Shown: piece by piece, positions 63,734 to 64,000 of the stretch
Layout: every line of letters begins with the position of its first letter
Numbering within the stretch: the first letter of the stretch is position 1
From: Pseudomonadota bacterium
Lineage (GTDB): Bacteria > Pseudomonadota > Alphaproteobacteria > SHVP01
DNA length: 64,000 bases
Reading direction: 5' to 3'
Assembly (NCBI GenBank): GCA_027622715.1
Contig: JAQBYN010000001.1
Location: 124,001-188,000, forward strand
Made by a program: the position numbers and the translations under genes
The notes under the pieces: model-generated
Databases searched by the model: none
Told to the model about the DNA's origin: nothing
The model's input: only the letters and a program-made list of their open reading frames with translations

Positions 63734-64000
63734 GACGGGCCGCGATAAGAAATTCCTTGTTGCCGGCCGGGCCGATAATAGGGCTCTCGGCCAGCCCGAT
63801 GAAGGACCACCCGCACTCTTGTTCAAGCCAGGCGCGAATTGTGGCGCACACCTCCTCATGCACAGCCGGGTCGCGGACCACGCCGCCTTTGCCGACCCGC
63901 GCCTTGCCCGCCTCGAATTGCGGTTTGATCAGCGCAATCAGGCGCGCGCCGGGCGCCGCCAGCCCCAGCGCCGCCGGTAAGACGGTACGTAGGCCAATGA
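63726..64000 (-). CDS. tlyA: TlyA-family 2'-O-methyltransferase, N-terminal part outside window
   Basis: About 90 C-terminal residues are visible. LIALIKPQFEAGKARVGKGG, VVRDPAVHEEVCA and SPIIGPAGNKEFLI match the C-terminal end of TlyA (FtsJ-like rRNA 2'-O-methyltransferase/hemolysin A family). The stop at 63726 lies inside the start of the next gene, GTGCCTGA. The N-terminal S4 RNA-binding part lies beyond base 64000. Confidence 0.88.
   Translation of the reverse strand, partial: IGLRTVLPAALGLAAPGARLIALIKPQFEAGKARVGKGGVVRDPAVHEEVCATIRAWLEQECGWSFIGLAESPIIGPAGNKEFLIAARRA

Noticed and set aside
1-64000. CRISPR arrays, insertion sequences, integrases, restriction-modification or known defence islands
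   Set aside because: I saw no regular spaced repeats, transposase motifs, terminal inverted repeats, integrase motifs or methyltransferase/restriction pairs. Only the short tandem repeats listed were found.

Overview
The window is about 64 kb of chromosome from a GC-rich alphaproteobacterium, most likely Rhodospirillales-like. The evidence is an imuA-imuB-dnaE2 mutagenesis cassette behind an alphaproteobacterial LexA box (GTTC-N7-GTTC), the order glyQ-glyS-ppdK, FabI-type fatty-acid synthesis, and a mix of marine or soil alphaproteobacterial families. There is no rRNA, CRISPR array, insertion sequence or intact prophage. One tRNA, tRNA-Pro(CGG), is present. Nearly all of the window is coding.

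Layout, left to right. (1) 1-6.3 kb, minus strand: an SOS mutasome operon imuA-imuB-vapB-vapC-dnaE2. A type II toxin-antitoxin-like pair sits inside the operon, translationally coupled to dnaE2. (2) 6.3-15 kb: cysQ, acuI and a minus-strand envelope operon (DUF1499 lipoprotein, GT9, GT2, GT4, asparagine-synthase-like amidotransferase, esterase). The operon ends in a decayed amidohydrolase remnant. ygfZ diverges from it. (3) 15-25.5 kb: a DUF5939/cyclase-like protein. A convergent minus-strand operon follows: S49 peptidase, small zinc-ribbon membrane protein, glyQ, glyS, ppdK. Then come DUF2007, polyprenyl diphosphate synthase and tRNA-Pro. (4) 25.6-40.6 kb: a TPP enzyme, two MscS channels, a tartrate-dehydrogenase-like enzyme, an SNase-like protein, an MFS carrier, an Fpg/Nei glycosylase, an orphan flagellin, a small divergent S24 repressor island, a cupin, an EamA carrier, a class III cyclase and a short HPF. 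(5) 40.6-48.5 kb: three adjacent alpha/beta-hydrolase genes carrying five paralogous domains, diverging from psuK-psuG-hyi-SDR. (6) 48.5-64 kb: a degenerate cyclase/TPR protein, an exported intradiol dioxygenase, GlcG/HbpS, an MBL hydrolase, a quinone oxidoreductase, a tandem USP, a CDF carrier, pdxH, a glycine-zipper lipoprotein, a Sel1 protein with an acidic linker, a DnaJ-like protein, fabI, aroC, an AhpD-like protein, an RNA m5U methyltransferase and tlyA (cut by the window end).

Two things stand out. First, the five hydrolase domains at 40.6-45.0 kb all read G-D-H-T-G where alpha/beta hydrolases normally have G-x-Ser-x-G, so His sits at the nucleophile position. They neighbour a pseudouridine-catabolism operon. 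Second, a VapBC-like pair is inserted between imuB and dnaE2, and its PIN protein has lost one of the four family acidic residues. Both are read directly from sequence; functional interpretations are inference. All annotation was done by eye, without database searches.
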